From assembly GCF_008727925.1 (NCBI RefSeq), contig NZ_VTWT01000001.1, forward strand, positions 186,001 through 250,000: a stretch of DNA of 64,000 nucleotides, written 5' to 3'. Position numbers and translations under genes: made by a program. Positions 9,354-19,976 of this stretch are shown here, piece by piece (within the stretch, counting starts at the first letter, position 1; every line of letters begins with the position of its first letter). This stretch comes from Adhaeribacter soli. GTDB lineage: Bacteria > Bacteroidota > Bacteroidia > Cytophagales > Hymenobacteraceae. Below the pieces are notes generated by a model. It did not search any database. It had not been told where the DNA came from and saw only the letters and a program-made list of their open reading frames with translations.

Positions 9354-9455
9354 AATTCTTGTTATTAACCTGACAGTGTACAAGCTTAGCCTTTCACCAA
9401 CCAATTCAGGTTCGATAAATTAACCAGTCGAAGCCAGCAACTGCCTTCCTTGTCA

Positions 9456-10967
9456 TTATTTCCGGCTACTAACCAGAGGCAGGGTAAAGGTAAAGGTGCT
9501 GCCTTGGCCGGGTTTGCTTTTTATTTTTAGTTTGCCGCCATGCTGTTCAATAAATTCCTGGCTCAGGTTCAGGCCCAGGCCGGTGCCTTTTTCGCCTTCC
9601 GTGCCAAAGGAAACCACGTTTTCGGTGTTGCGGTGCAGAATACTTTTTACCGCTTTCGGACTCATGCCAATGCCTTCGTCTATCACGCTGATCTTTGCCT
9701 TCTGCTTTTCCGGATTTGCGGTAATGGTAATGGTTTTGCCGGGTTCCGAAAATTTTATGGCATTCGATACCAGGTTGCGCATAATGGTCTGCAGCATGTT
9801 GCGGTCCGCGTTTACCTGCAATTCGCCGGACAGTTCCAGAACCAGACTTACGCCTTTGGTTTCGGCCTGGGTTTGCATGTGCCCGGCCAGTTTCCGGAGT
9901 TCGGCGTTGAGCGATAAGTTTACCGGAGTAAAAGTTACAGATTTGAACTGGGCCATCGACCACATCAGCAGATCGTTAAGCAGGTCCAGGGTTTTGCTTG
10001 TATTGCGCCGCGCTTTGTCTACTTCGGCCAGAATCTCTTCTTTCGAGATCGTTTCGCCGCTTTTCAGGATTAGCATCAGGGCAATTTCGTTGCTGAAGAT
10101 CAGGTTTACCAGGTCGTGGGCAATAATGGAAAGCAGTTTGTCTTTGTAGGCGCTGTGCTGCAGAAGCTGCTGGTTCAGGCGGTTTATTTCTTCCTGCTTT
10201 TCCTTCAGCTCGGTTACGTCCATGGAAATCTGCAGCAGGGCCGGCAGTTTGGTGCCGGAAAAAGTAAACGGTATTTTATTCGTCTGGTAAAACCGGCGTC
10301 TCCCGTCGGGCAGCTTCAGGTGTTCTTCACAGGTCTGTACTTCATTGTACCCGTCGCCGGGCGGACAAAGCTTTTCGTCTATCACTATTTCGTATTCGCA
10401 GCCTTCGGGCAAAGCGGGTTCGGGCAAGCCCAGAATATCTTCTACTTTTTTCTGGTAAAATTCGGCGGCGGCGTTATTGGCCAGCACAATGTTGCCTTCA
10501 ATATCTTTGGCGTATAACCGGTGCGGTACCAGATCGATCACCTGCCGGAGGCGTTTTCGATTATTGCTTAAATAAATTACGGTGTTTACCCGGGTAAGTA
10601 ATTCCTTGGTTTTAAAGGGTTTGGTTATGTAATCGGCGCCGCCAATGTCGAAAGCTTTTACAATGTCTTCTTCCTCGCTTTTGGCAGTAAGGAAGATCAC
10701 CGGAATATGCCGGGTGCCGTTGTCGTTTTTCAGGATCTCGCACACGTCGTAACCCGAAATTTCCGGCATCATGATATCGAGCAGAATGAGGTCGGGCTGA
10801 ATTTTATGGGCAATTTCGATGGCTTTGTGCCCGGAACCCGTTAACAGCAACCGGTAATACGGGTTTAATACCGTGGCCACCAGCTGCAGGTTTTTCGGGT
10901 TATCGTCCACCACCAGCACTACGCTTTTTTCCTGCCGCTGGCTTAGGTTAAATTCCGGTGCATGCAT
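9456..10967 (-). CDS. hybrid response regulator / PAS / histidine kinase
   Basis: A 503-residue cytoplasmic protein. It starts with a receiver domain (about 16-130) with the acidic pair DDN and phospho-acceptor Asp64 in LLDIMMPEISG, and ends it with KPF. A PAS domain follows (about 140-255), then a HisKA region with His284 in IIAHDLVNLI, and an HATPase_c domain (about 375-500) with N box NLVSNAIKFSEPG, DEGIGMS and GTGLGLNLSQEF. The H box is atypical: the usual Asn-Pro after HDL is replaced by Val-Asn-Leu. There is no membrane segment and no output domain, so it probably receives phosphate on its N-terminal receiver and signals through its kinase. It starts 11 bp after the stop of the larger kinase upstream, so the two are co-transcribed. 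Confidence 0.9.
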   Translation of the reverse strand: MHAPEFNLSQRQEKSVVLVVDDNPKNLQLVATVLNPYYRLLLTGSGHKAIEIAHKIQPDLILLDIMMPEISGYDVCEILKNDNGTRHIPVIFLTAKSEEEDIVKAFDIGGADYITKPFKTKELLTRVNTVIYLSNNRKRLRQVIDLVPHRLYAKDIEGNIVLANNAAAEFYQKKVEDILGLPEPALPEGCEYEIVIDEKLCPPGDGYNEVQTCEEHLKLPDGRRRFYQTNKIPFTFSGTKLPALLQISMDVTELKEKQEEINRLNQQLLQHSAYKDKLLSIIAHDLVNLIFSNEIALMLILKSGETISKEEILAEVDKARRNTSKTLDLLNDLLMWSMAQFKSVTFTPVNLSLNAELRKLAGHMQTQAETKGVSLVLELSGELQVNADRNMLQTIMRNLVSNAIKFSEPGKTITITANPEKQKAKISVIDEGIGMSPKAVKSILHRNTENVVSFGTEGEKGTGLGLNLSQEFIEQHGGKLKIKSKPGQGSTFTFTLPLVSSRK

Positions 10968-10978
10968 AAAAATGGGTA

Positions 10979-13900
10979 TTATTGATCTGGTTGCGGGAAC
11001 TCGAGCAAAAGCTTCCTTAAGCTTTCTACGTCGAAACTGCTCCGGGCTACCGACAATTGCTTCAGATATTGCGCAAGTAAAAAGTGAAGCTTATGCTTTT
11101 GCATGTAAGCGTTGAGCCGGGTAATCAGCGTTGTAATCGATTCCAGATCAAGTACATCGGCCAGTTCGGCTGCCTGGCGGGAAAACTCCTGCAGCTTCCC
11201 GGCCGTTTTCTGCAGCAGCGCCTGCTTCTCCGGTTCTGCTATCTTTTGGCCGTGCTCTACCGGGTTTTCTTCCGGAGTGGATATTGCTTCGGTGCGGTGC
11301 GGCAGGTAGCGTACCAGGATCTCCAGGAGCTGGCGTTTGTTTACGGGCTTGGCGAATACCGCTTCGAACAATTCTTTATCTGCTATTCCGTTGGGCTTTT
11401 TGACCGAAGCCGTGAAGGCAATGATGGGAATATGCCCCGTTTTTTTATTTTGCTTTATGGCCTTTGCCGCTTCTTGTCCATTCAATTCCTTCATTACCAG
11501 ATCCATCAGAATTAAGTCAGGAGAGGTTTTGGCGGCAAGCTTTATGGCTTCTTTACTGCTGTTGGTTGTTTTTACCTTAATATTTTTATCTGCCAGAAAG
11601 GCTTTAGCCAGATCGGTATTGGTTTTTTCATCGTCTACCACCAGCAGGGTAGGATTATAGAAATCGATCCGGAATTTGCTCAGGTCCGGTTCTTCGGCTT
11701 CAGAAATAAGTTCTTTGGTTTTAAAGAAGAGCACATCCTGAAGTATAATTTTAAAAGTGGTGCCTTCTCCGGGCCGGCTTTCCACGTTGATCGTGCCATT
11801 CATAAGTTCTACCAGTCGCCGGGTAATGGCTAAGCCGAGCCCGGTGCCGCCGTATTGTTTTTTAATTACCCGGGGGGCCTGCCAGAACATTTCAAATATT
11901 ATTTTCTGGTCTTCTTTATGAACCCCGATGCCGGTATCGGTAACCGAAATAACCAGGTTGCAAACATGTTTCCGGGGTTTTATATTGATGGCTTCCACGC
12001 TTACCGTTATGCTGCCCTTCGGCGTAAATTTTACGGCGTTGCCGATTAAATTTATCAGGATCTGCCTCAGGCGGGTTTCGTCCAGCTGAAAGGTATCCGG
12101 AAGATCGGGCGCCAGGTCCGTATTGAGAGTCAGGCCTTTTTTCTCTACTGCCGGCATAAACATGTCATTCACTTCCTGAAGCAACTGCCGGAGCAGCACC
12201 TTTTCGGAAACCAGTTCCATCCGTCCGGCTTCAATTTTCGATAGATCGAGCAGGTCGTTTATCAGGCGCAACAGGGCGTTGCCGCTGGCCTGGATGGTGC
12301 GCAGGTACCCAAGGGCCGTTTTATCTTTTACCAGGCTTTGCAGGGTTTCCGAAAAGCCCAGAATGGCATTCATAGGGGTGCGAAGCTCGTGGCTGATATT
12401 GGCCAGGAATTCGCTTTTGGCCCGGTTGGCGTTTTCGGCCTGCAGGTAACGCTCTTTGCCCAGCTGGACTTCCGCTTCGGCCAGCTTATTCTCCAGGAGC
12501 AGCAGCACCAGGTTCCGGGCGGCTTCAATAGAAGTTTCTTCCTGAGGAGTCGGGATCCTTACATTCTTGTAATACACCACCAGTATGCCGATCATATCCT
12601 GGTGCGTTCCGATTATCGGGTAGGTCCAGCAGGCGCACAACCCTTCTGTTCTGGCCAGTTTCCGGAATTCAGAAATAGGTATCCCTTCTTCGATATCTGC
12701 CACCACTACCTTGTCCTGATCGGGCAGGGAGACGGTGCAAAAGGCCGTAAAGTCACTCAGGTCTGTGCCGTTTACCGACCGGATAAACGAATCGGACAAG
12801 CTTGGGGCGGCAATGGTAACGAGCCGGTTGTTTTCAACCCGGTAAAGGGCACAGATCATGCCGTCGTGCAAATGCTCGATCTCGGTTAAATAATAGTTCA
12901 GAGTTTCCGGCAGCCCGGCATTGGGCCGGGCATTTTTCTCCAGTACGGTCTTGCCTAAGCGCTCCATTTCCCAGAAAAGCTTTTCCTTCGAAATATCCCG
13001 GAAAAAGACCGACAGGCCATTAACGGAAGGGTAGGCGCTCAGGTCGACCCAGATCTTACGGGTGTAAAGCAATTGCTGGAAATGTACCGGTTTATTTTCA
13101 CGAAGCGCCTTCGAGAAATCGCGGTAATACCGGGTGGGAGGGTATTTAGGCAGAAGCTCCGTTAAGTTCCTGTTCAGGGCATCCTCCTTTTTTATACCTA
13201 AAATCCGCTCTGCTTCCTTGTTCCAGGACTTCACGGTAAAGTTTGGGTCCAGGGAAATGAAGCCGTCGGTAATACTTTCCAGGATTTGTCTTTTTTCCTC
13301 ATTATTTCTTTCCAGGTTCTGTTGCGCTAAAACAATATTCGTTATATCGTTAGATACAATCAGACTGCATTCCGAACCATTATTCAATACCGGAAGGGCA
13401 TGAACTTCGATGTAAAGCTCTTCCCCGGCTTTGGTTTTGTGGCGGGTAAATTCCTTGTAAGTGGCCTTCCGGGGATGATATTTTTTTATAGTTTCCAGCC
13501 GGGCCTTCTGGTATGCAGGCGGAATGATATCTAATAAGGTCATGTGTAAAAATTCCTGCCGGGAGTACCCATATTTGTTTAAGGCGGCTTCGTTTACATC
13601 TATAAACCGTAGGGTAATATTATCGAATACCCACATAGGCATAGGGCTGTTCAGGAATAGTTTACGGTAGCGTTGTTCCGATTCCAATAAGGCTGCCTCC
13701 GCTTGCTTATAGGCAGTAATGTCCTTGGCGATGGCATAAACCCCGACTACGCTATTCTCTATCCAAATGGGTAAATTGGTAATAAAAAGTATTTTCCAAG
13801 TGCCTTTCGTTGAAATAATTGGCGCTTCATAGGATTGTGGTATGCCATGGGCGGCCGCCTGAAAATGCTCTTTGATATAGGGACGATCTTGAGGGAGTAC

Positions 13901-14518
13901 AAATTGAAAGAAAGTCATTTGCATGAGTTCTCCATAGCTGCATTCCGTAATGTCCAGGGTTGCATTATTGGCACTGGTAAAGTGGCCGTTCAGGTCGAAA
14001 AAGTATACGGCGTCCGGGTTCTGGTCTATGAGGGAATGTAGAATCTGGTCGTTCCGGATCTGAATAAGATTCCTGCGTCTATCCTGTTCCTGCAGCAATA
14101 CCAGCGAGGTCATATCCGAAGCTGAATTCAGAATGTATTTTAAATTTCCGGCTGCATCCAGAACGGGTGAATGGTGGATTACCCAATACCTGATTTCAAA
14201 CTTATTGGACCCGGGTATGCGGATATCGTAACGCAGCAGGTTTGTCTGGTGCGGCTTTTTGGTTTCGAGCACCTGAAACAGTGATTCTATTATTTTTTCT
14301 GCGCCGTTATTTTCCCGGTCCCACGGATTTGGTGGGAAAACTTCAAAAAAGCTTTTCCCGATAACCTTTTCCCGATTATAATTATTCAGGATTTCGTTCC
14401 TGCCATTCAAATCAAAAATGGTAAAGCGGGGGGCATCTGGCAATAAAATAAGATAAGGGTCCGGCAGGGCCTGAAAAACATCATAGAATAAAGTGAACTG
14501 ATCCCTTGGTGGTTGCAT
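10979..14518 (-). CDS. multi-PAS hybrid sensor histidine kinase with receiver domain
   Basis: An 1179-residue soluble sensor kinase. Four PAS domains fill roughly residues 5-520 (for example [20 protein letters not shown] and [12 protein letters not shown]-like repeats), followed by a GAF-like domain at 540-690. The HisKA domain has the classic [12 protein letters not shown] with His710. HATPase_c contains [19 protein letters not shown] and [16 protein letters not shown] receiver domain (about 985-1105) carries Asp1006 in LILMDLVM, with KPV closing. The last 75 residues are helical and could be a degenerate HPt-like or dimerisation segment. It is first in an operon with the 503-aa hybrid kinase, which suggests a phosphorelay from kinase to kinase. 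Stimulus unknown; there is no transmembrane segment. Confidence 0.9.
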   Translation of the reverse strand: MQPPRDQFTLFYDVFQALPDPYLILLPDAPRFTIFDLNGRNEILNNYNREKVIGKSFFEVFPPNPWDRENNGAEKIIESLFQVLETKKPHQTNLLRYDIRIPGSNKFEIRYWVIHHSPVLDAAGNLKYILNSASDMTSLVLLQEQDRRRNLIQIRNDQILHSLIDQNPDAVYFFDLNGHFTSANNATLDITECSYGELMQMTFFQFVLPQDRPYIKEHFQAAAHGIPQSYEAPIISTKGTWKILFITNLPIWIENSVVGVYAIAKDITAYKQAEAALLESEQRYRKLFLNSPMPMWVFDNITLRFIDVNEAALNKYGYSRQEFLHMTLLDIIPPAYQKARLETIKKYHPRKATYKEFTRHKTKAGEELYIEVHALPVLNNGSECSLIVSNDITNIVLAQQNLERNNEEKRQILESITDGFISLDPNFTVKSWNKEAERILGIKKEDALNRNLTELLPKYPPTRYYRDFSKALRENKPVHFQQLLYTRKIWVDLSAYPSVNGLSVFFRDISKEKLFWEMERLGKTVLEKNARPNAGLPETLNYYLTEIEHLHDGMICALYRVENNRLVTIAAPSLSDSFIRSVNGTDLSDFTAFCTVSLPDQDKVVVADIEEGIPISEFRKLARTEGLCACWTYPIIGTHQDMIGILVVYYKNVRIPTPQEETSIEAARNLVLLLLENKLAEAEVQLGKERYLQAENANRAKSEFLANISHELRTPMNAILGFSETLQSLVKDKTALGYLRTIQASGNALLRLINDLLDLSKIEAGRMELVSEKVLLRQLLQEVNDMFMPAVEKKGLTLNTDLAPDLPDTFQLDETRLRQILINLIGNAVKFTPKGSITVSVEAINIKPRKHVCNLVISVTDTGIGVHKEDQKIIFEMFWQAPRVIKKQYGGTGLGLAITRRLVELMNGTINVESRPGEGTTFKIILQDVLFFKTKELISEAEEPDLSKFRIDFYNPTLLVVDDEKTNTDLAKAFLADKNIKVKTTNSSKEAIKLAAKTSPDLILMDLVMKELNGQEAAKAIKQNKKTGHIPIIAFTASVKKPNGIADKELFEAVFAKPVNKRQLLEILVRYLPHRTEAISTPEENPVEHGQKIAEPEKQALLQKTAGKLQEFSRQAAELADVLDLESITTLITRLNAYMQKHKLHFLLAQYLKQLSVARSSFDVESLRKLLLEFPQPDQ

Positions 14519-14863
14519 AATTCGGCACCGGTTTTTTTTGTCTGCAGGCTACCATTTTATAAATCTGCTAATTGCAATTCAGGCTCAGGCGAGGGAAAAA
14601 TTCTGAATAATTCCGGCAGAATTTACAACTTAAGCATAGGTACCCAGCTAGTTAAAAACCCTGTTAGCTTTATTAAGTTGGCATAATTTAGTGATCCGTA
14701 CCAATCAGCAAGTTAGCGGCACAAGCCGGATTCAGAAGGTTTGGCAGAGTTTGAATTCAGGAAAAGGAAGTATGACCGGGCTGCCAATTAAGGAAAGATA
14801 AACTTCAGTCCGGCAGGGCGGAAATGCTAGAATTTATAAGGGAAAAAGTAAGGCATGGGCAAA
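14519..14863. other. intergenic region, promoter space of the kinase operon
   Basis: Space between the kinase operon start and the Hsp20 terminator. I see no ORF, repeat or RNA gene. The operon promoter should lie in its left part. Confidence 0.4.
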
Positions 14864-14892
14864 AAAAATGGCAGGTTCAACCTGCCATTTTT
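14864..14892 (-). terminator. terminator of the small heat shock gene
   Basis: Near-perfect palindrome with arms AAAAATGGCAGGTT and AACCTGCCATTTTT, 15 bp beyond the stop at 14907. T runs flank both sides. Confidence 0.85.
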
Positions 14893-14906
14893 GAATGATA
14901 AAAAGG

Positions 14907-15368
14907 TTATTTTATGTTGATCTGGCGCCGTTTCTGTTTGCCGGTTTCTTCCACTTTCGGAATGGTCAGCATTAACACGCCGTTTTTGTACGAAGCATCG
15001 ATATCTTCTTCGCGTACGGTTTCCGGCAGGCGGAACGAGCGCTGGAACGAGCTGAAGTTGTATTCGCGGCGGGTAAAGTTTTCATCGCCCTCGTTTTTTT
15101 CCATCTTTTTCTCCGCACTAATAATCAGCATGCGGTTCTGAACATCTACGTGAAAGTCTTCCTTGTTCAGACCCGGGGCGGCTACTTCGATCTGGTATTC
15201 TTTTTCGGTTTCGCGGATGTTGGTGGCCGGTACATTCTGCATGAGCTGGCCCGGCATAAAGCGGTTTCCGAAAAAATCGTTCTCGAACAGGCGGTTCATG
15301 TCGCCGATCAGGTCGGGAAGGATGCTGCCGGTTGCAGGTACATTGCTGGTTCTTCTTGAAGGCATCAT
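14907..15368 (-). CDS. Hsp20/alpha-crystallin small heat shock protein
   Basis: A 153-residue cytoplasmic chaperone of usual family length. The N-terminal arm (about 1-45) contains LIGDMNRLFENDFFGNRF. The alpha-crystallin domain (about 48-140) begins PATNIRETEKEYQIEVAAPG and includes LNKEDFHVDVQNRMLIISAE and the conserved YKNGVLMLTIPK. The C-terminal tail is short and basic. These proteins hold unfolding clients until ATP-dependent chaperones act. The gene stands alone with its own terminator. I found no clear heat-shock operator upstream. Confidence 0.95.
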   Translation of the reverse strand: MMPSRRTSNVPATGSILPDLIGDMNRLFENDFFGNRFMPGQLMQNVPATNIRETEKEYQIEVAAPGLNKEDFHVDVQNRMLIISAEKKMEKNEGDENFTRREYNFSSFQRSFRLPETVREEDIDASYKNGVLMLTIPKVEETGKQKRRQINIK

Positions 15369-15656
15369 AACGAATTAGTTTTTAAGGTTGAACATAAAAT
15401 TTATGTGTATCTTTTTTTCACGGGCCGGGAGAGAAATCTTTGCCTGGGGCATCTGCTGGGCTGCCGGAACGGGCAGCAAGTGAAAATAAAACCTTCGTAC
15501 TTACGAAATGCCTGAAAGCTGTGTTAGGGCAGAATGTTCAAATACATCGAATTATACGTTAATACGGGTTAACAACAGGTTAAACGCTGAATTTGAAAGC
15601 GGAAATTATACCGCCACTTCCAAATAAAGGTTAAGTTTAATGGGAAGGGATTATTT

Positions 15657-16901
15657 TCAGACGATATCCGTTTTCAGGATTTCCAGGTTAGCCGTTTCAT
15701 TTAAATCCTGCTGCAATAGCCTGATCCGGAAGCTATTGAGGCAGGAAACCAGCACCAGGGCGGCGCAACCCAGGGCAATGTCGTTCATGGCGATATGATG
15801 GTCGAGGAGGGAACCGACAATGATCGGGGCCACGGCGCTGCTGAAAACCATGATCATGGAAAAAAAACTTCTTACCAGGCCCACTTTTTCGCTGCCGTAA
15901 AGTTCAGCAATAATCGCATTGCTGATAATTCCGCTCAGCCCGGCAGAAATTCCGGTTAACAGTAGAAAGAACAAAGCCGCAAATTTGCCCGGAATTATGG
16001 CCAGCGCCAGCAGGCCCAGCATTAAGGGGATGAGGTAGAACGGGAAAAGGGTGCGGGCTGAAAGCCGGTCGGTAAGCAGCCCGCCGTATAGCGAAAAAAG
16101 GAAACGGACCACGGCATAACCGGTAAAGCAAAGCGAGTAATATTCCAGCGGCCAGCCTTTTTCTTCGGCAAAAATGTACTGGTAAAAGAAAATGCCCGTA
16201 CCAATAAAGCTGAAGGTTACCACCGGCGGTAGCAGGATCCAGAACGCTTTTCCGTTCACCAGGCTCCGGTAAAAGGCCCATTTTTCTTTACCGCTTACTT
16301 CGGCGGTTGGGGTGGCCACATCATAGGCTTCTACGTTTTGCTGCCGGATCACAAACAACAGAATTACCAGCATGGCCGCGCTTATAAACAAGGCTACCTG
16401 CCAGTTCCAGTAAGAAAGCGCTACGCCTATAATCAGGGGGAAGATCATTTCGCCCATCGGAAAACCCAAAGAAGACAAACTCAAAGCTTTGCCCCGGTCA
16501 ACGGTAAAGTGGCGCGACATAACTGTAAGGCTGATGTGGCTCATTAACCCCTGGCCGCCTAAGCGGAGCCCGATAAGCGCCAGAAAAACCATGGCCGGAT
16601 GCACGGCAAAAGCCAGGAGCAAACAGGCCGAAACCAGCAGCAAAATGGTGCGGGTGGTAAAGGGCCGCAACGGACTATGATCTACCAGGTGACCGTACTG
16701 CAAAAGGAACAGCGAAGAAACCAGCGTTGCGGCCGCATAATAACTGCCAAATTCGGAACGTGAGAGTTGGAACTGGCTTAAGATGAACGGTACAAAAAGC
16801 GAGATCAGGAAAGTTTGTCCGAAGCTCGAAAAAAACGTAAGCAACCACCCAAATGCTACCGGGTTGAAGTTGTTTTTCAGGAAGAGGTAATATGCCCGCA
16901 T
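15657..16901 (-). CDS. MFS transporter
   Basis: A 414-residue inner-membrane protein with about 12 hydrophobic helices and the two-half layout of the major facilitator superfamily. Recognisable pieces are LFLLQYGHLVDHSPLRP after helix 2, a motif-like loop RHFTVDRGKALSLSSLGFPM between helices 4 and 5, and the second-half loop GGLLTDRLSARTLFPF. The substrate cannot be told from sequence; the family includes monocarboxylate and drug transporters. It is flanked by an unrelated small heat shock gene and a gene-poor gap, so context gives no hint. Confidence 0.85.
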   Translation of the reverse strand: MRAYYLFLKNNFNPVAFGWLLTFFSSFGQTFLISLFVPFILSQFQLSRSEFGSYYAAATLVSSLFLLQYGHLVDHSPLRPFTTRTILLLVSACLLLAFAVHPAMVFLALIGLRLGGQGLMSHISLTVMSRHFTVDRGKALSLSSLGFPMGEMIFPLIIGVALSYWNWQVALFISAAMLVILLFVIRQQNVEAYDVATPTAEVSGKEKWAFYRSLVNGKAFWILLPPVVTFSFIGTGIFFYQYIFAEEKGWPLEYYSLCFTGYAVVRFLFSLYGGLLTDRLSARTLFPFYLIPLMLGLLALAIIPGKFAALFFLLLTGISAGLSGIISNAIIAELYGSEKVGLVRSFFSMIMVFSSAVAPIIVGSLLDHHIAMNDIALGCAALVLVSCLNSFRIRLLQQDLNETANLEILKTDIV

Positions 16902-17368
16902 ATGATCACAAGTTAACGTGGAACAAGTAGCTTTATGGGAATTTTAATGAAGCCGGAGATGCCTAAAACCCTGCGAAGCTGAAACGCTATTACCCTATTA
17001 TGCTATTTGGTGAAATTTTGTTTTGCCTTTTTCGGGGATTGTCGTTTGGTTTTAACTTAGAGTTTTCTGCCGTTAATTTGCGTAAAATGGCGTTTAAGCC
17101 TGTAAATACCTGATTAGTAAGTGGCTTGGATGTTTTTTTAAATTTGGAAGACTGCAGAGAACAGTGCAATTCTTTTGCTTTTTCAGAAGGATCGAAGGAT
17201 ATCAAAAATGTGAAAATACCGCTTAATACGTACGTAATTACCCGGCCTGAATTAAGAGGCTGTTAAAACGGTAGGTATTTGCCGGAAAATCTGCCTTGGC
17301 CGCAACCGCTACCGCCGGTTTTAATGCCGGAGCTTCTGGAAGGAAGGAGGAAAGTGGTTATAAGAAAA
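16902..17368. other. intergenic region, no convincing gene
   Basis: A 71-codon minus-strand ORF at 16990-17205 lies here, but it is Lys/Asn/Ser-rich without recognisable motifs and I do not accept it. Otherwise only the terminator at the right edge is evident. Confidence 0.4.
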
Positions 17369-17401
17369 AAGGTTACCGCCATTATAAATGGAAGTAACCT
17401 T
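17369..17401 (-). terminator. terminator of the T9SS cargo gene
   Basis: Arms AAGGTTAC and GTAACCTT enclose an inner CCATT/AATGG pairing. On the minus strand the stem is followed by TTTTTTCTT. It lies about 135 bp past the stop at 17537. Confidence 0.75.
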
Positions 17402-17536
17402 AATTGATTAAAAAACAAAGGTATCAGGAATTAAACTACCCGATATTTTCCGAAGCAACCTTTCCGGTAAGCGGCTTACAGGAGTAATTACATTTTCAGT
17501 CCGGATAATATTACTCAGATACCAATGTCTTTTTCC

Positions 17537-19180
17537 TTAGTTGCCGACCGCAACCCTGATGGCCTGGCTCGATTTATTCGTAGTAAGGCGGAGCAGGTAA
17601 ACCCCGGAAGCAAGTTCTGAACCTGCGGCTTTTTTGTTGAATTCTACGGAATGTACTCCCGCTTTTTTACCTGAAGCCGCGAAGGTTCTTACTTTCTGAC
17701 CGGTCAGGTTGTAAAGTTCCAGCGCATGCACGGTTTCGCCTTCGGCAACGGTAAATTGCAGGGTTGCCTGGTTCTGAACCGGCATTGGGTACACGTTTAA
17801 ACCAGCTTTAGAGGCAGTATTGCCGGCAGTGGCAGGAGTAAACGGTTTGGTATTACCCTTGCGTAGGTTCTGGTTGCTGTGGTGGCTGGATTTATACAAG
17901 ATGTACTCCTGCTTGTCGTCGTAGAAGGAGTACAGCGTTTCGTTGTTCATGTCGTGGCGGCCGGCTACGGAAGGCGCATACTGGTTTCCGTTCAGGTCGA
18001 AATTAGCTATCGAGTAATCCGTGTAATACGGGATTCCGGTATAATCCAGCTGGCGTACCACGATCTCATAATCCTTATTAATGATGCCGCAATTTGAATC
18101 TTCGTAAGCCCAGGCTACTACAACCGTTTTATCTACGAAGGCAACTGCCGGGTAAAGGTTCGGGCATTTTTCAAGACTATGCTGGTCGTTCACTACCGTT
18201 GTATAAAAATTACCTGGTCCATGGGCTCCTGCATTCATGCTGTAAGCTACAATCTGATCCAGCCAATTGGAATTATCGATGCGGTGGGCAACAATCTGAA
18301 CATCGTAAGGATCGGAGCTGATGTTCTGGTGCGGGGCGGCAATACGGGGCGTTTCCAGAACGGAACCGGAATTTACATAATCTACTTTATAAACAATGTT
18401 GCAATTTGAGCTGCCGTTATTCAACACGTCGTAATAGTCTTCCTGTTGCAGCAAAAGCACTTTGTTCGAGCCATCATCATAAACATAGGTAAAAGAAACA
18501 ACGGTTTGGCCGGTGTTCCAATCGAAATACAGGGCTACATCCGGCTGGGAGCTTTTCACACCAGACACACAACTGCCGGAAACTTTGAAGATATTGCCGT
18601 TCAGGCCGCCACTGCCATAAAACTCGAAGCCGTGGGCATAGATCTCGTTGTTCTGTTCGAAAGTGATTATGCCGAATTTGTTTTTAAAATCGGTGTCGAT
18701 GTTTGGGTTACTGCTGGGACCGTTGCCCGGGATATCTACCTGTTGCGGCCCATTAATGAGGTTCATGTTGCTGCCGTCGAACTCCCATAATTCTGCCCAG
18801 ATTTCCGGGCCGCTGCCCTGGTCAAGTTCATAGGTAATAATTATCCGGCCGAACCAATGTGCATCCATTACAATATCCGGATCGCGTACGGTACCCAAAG
18901 AGGTTCCCTTAATGTATTCCGAACCAACAACGGAGCCGTTGGCCCAGTCCCAGCCAAAAGATGGCTTAAGCCCATCCCAGGCCATGATCTTAAACTCTTT
19001 GCCGTTGTATTCCCCAACATCGTTCCCGGTATTTTCTACCTTGTAGATCTGGTTTCCGCCGGGATCGGCCATGATGTTGTCCGGATTGGCAGCCCATTGG
19101 AACTGCGCCTGGGTGGGGTTGGCTGCAAACAGGAAACCTCCGGTAAGCAGGCTGAGCGTGAGTAATTTTACGTTTTTCAT
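17537..19180 (-). CDS. secreted protein with type IX secretion C-terminal sorting domain
   Basis: A 547-residue protein with a cleavable signal peptide (residues 1-25, hydrophobic core LLTLSLLTGGFLFA, ending TQAQ). The central 420 residues are beta-rich with repeated Trp/Asp-rich strands such as VVVAWAYEDSNCGIINKDYE and TVVSFTYVYDDGSNK, suggesting a beta-propeller, but I do not recognise a catalytic family. The last 80 residues are a Por secretion (T9SS) sorting domain: LNVYPMPVQNQATLQF, ALELYNLTGQKVRTF and SGVYLLRL. Such proteins cross the outer membrane through the T9SS and are attached to the surface or released. No T9SS machinery genes are in the window. Function of the body unknown. Confidence 0.85.
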   Translation of the reverse strand: MKNVKLLTLSLLTGGFLFAANPTQAQFQWAANPDNIMADPGGNQIYKVENTGNDVGEYNGKEFKIMAWDGLKPSFGWDWANGSVVGSEYIKGTSLGTVRDPDIVMDAHWFGRIIITYELDQGSGPEIWAELWEFDGSNMNLINGPQQVDIPGNGPSSNPNIDTDFKNKFGIITFEQNNEIYAHGFEFYGSGGLNGNIFKVSGSCVSGVKSSQPDVALYFDWNTGQTVVSFTYVYDDGSNKVLLLQQEDYYDVLNNGSSNCNIVYKVDYVNSGSVLETPRIAAPHQNISSDPYDVQIVAHRIDNSNWLDQIVAYSMNAGAHGPGNFYTTVVNDQHSLEKCPNLYPAVAFVDKTVVVAWAYEDSNCGIINKDYEIVVRQLDYTGIPYYTDYSIANFDLNGNQYAPSVAGRHDMNNETLYSFYDDKQEYILYKSSHHSNQNLRKGNTKPFTPATAGNTASKAGLNVYPMPVQNQATLQFTVAEGETVHALELYNLTGQKVRTFAASGKKAGVHSVEFNKKAAGSELASGVYLLRLTTNKSSQAIRVAVGN

Positions 19181-19513
19181 AAAAATTTTTTAAAGGGTTT
19201 AAATAAAAATTAAATATTAGTAAGCGGGTAAGGCACTAAACATTTAACTCCCTTCGCAACTGCACACCAACCTGGCAGGAAGTTTCAGATAATTTGCATA
19301 GAATTCGGAATGTGGATTAAAATCTATTTGTGAATTGATATAACCAAAGCTAACGTTAAGTTATCCTTTTTTCAAGGACAATGTGGGTTAAATCGTAACA
19401 TCTAAATTCTTATATGTTTAGCGCCGGAATGTTGGTTCTTGCGTTTTGTTCGAACATTGTTCATGTAAAATTTGGCTTTAAGTAAGGTGCTTCGTAACAT
19501 TTTGGTATAAAGA

Positions 19514-19560
19514 ACAATATGAAAAAGCCCCTGAAATTTCCAGGGGCTTTTTCATATTGT
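19514..19560. terminator. strong bidirectional hairpin between ftsH and the T9SS cargo gene
   Basis: Perfect 20-bp stem (19514-19533 and 19541-19560; arm core AAAAAGCCCCTG) with a 7-nt loop AAATTTC and T runs on both strands. It is about 415 bp beyond the ftsH stop, so either it ends a long ftsH 3' UTR or it marks an undetected short transcript. Confidence 0.7.
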
Positions 19561-19800
19561 TTAAAAACTTTTAATATCGGGGCAGCAATAGTCGGATAAA
19601 ATGCGCTTTCCTTAATTTGGCATTCTGAAATAAACTTGTGATTCCTGTAATTCCGGCTCACCTGTTTCTTCTAACCTGACAATAGGTGTAGTGTAATTTA
19701 AAGTTAAGGAACAGGTTTTATATTAAAAGATAAAGCCTTGATTGGGACAAAACGGATGGGCCGCTTATAATAACGGAAGCTGCAGAATTCATATTCTCCA

Positions 19801-19896
19801 ATTACCTGGCAGCAGCTCTGATTGCCCTGCAGACAAGGTCTTTACAAACTTACCAAAGGTTTACCTGCGAGTTACGCTTCGCTAAACTTGCGCGAT
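19801..19896 (+). repeat. degraded half copy of the 8116-8434 element
   Basis: Contains GTTACGCTTCGCTAAACTTG followed by CGCGATGGAC, matching the right arm of the 8116-8434 element, preceded by the decayed hairpin ATTGCCCTGCAGACAA. It lies immediately downstream of ftsH. Confidence 0.6.
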
Positions 19897-19976
19897 GGAC
19901 GGCCATGTTCAGGCATAACCGGTGAATTGGATAAGTTTGAATTGATTAAGACAGGAGGATTTTAAAATCATATTTA

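Noticed and set aside
16990-17205. 71-codon minus-strand ORF
   Set aside because: Lys/Asn/Ser-rich, no motif, no promoter or partner. Could be a real small gene but unsupported.
19461-19661. 66-codon minus-strand ORF
   Set aside because: It reads through the perfect 20-bp terminator stem at 19514-19560, so the frame is an accident of that palindrome.
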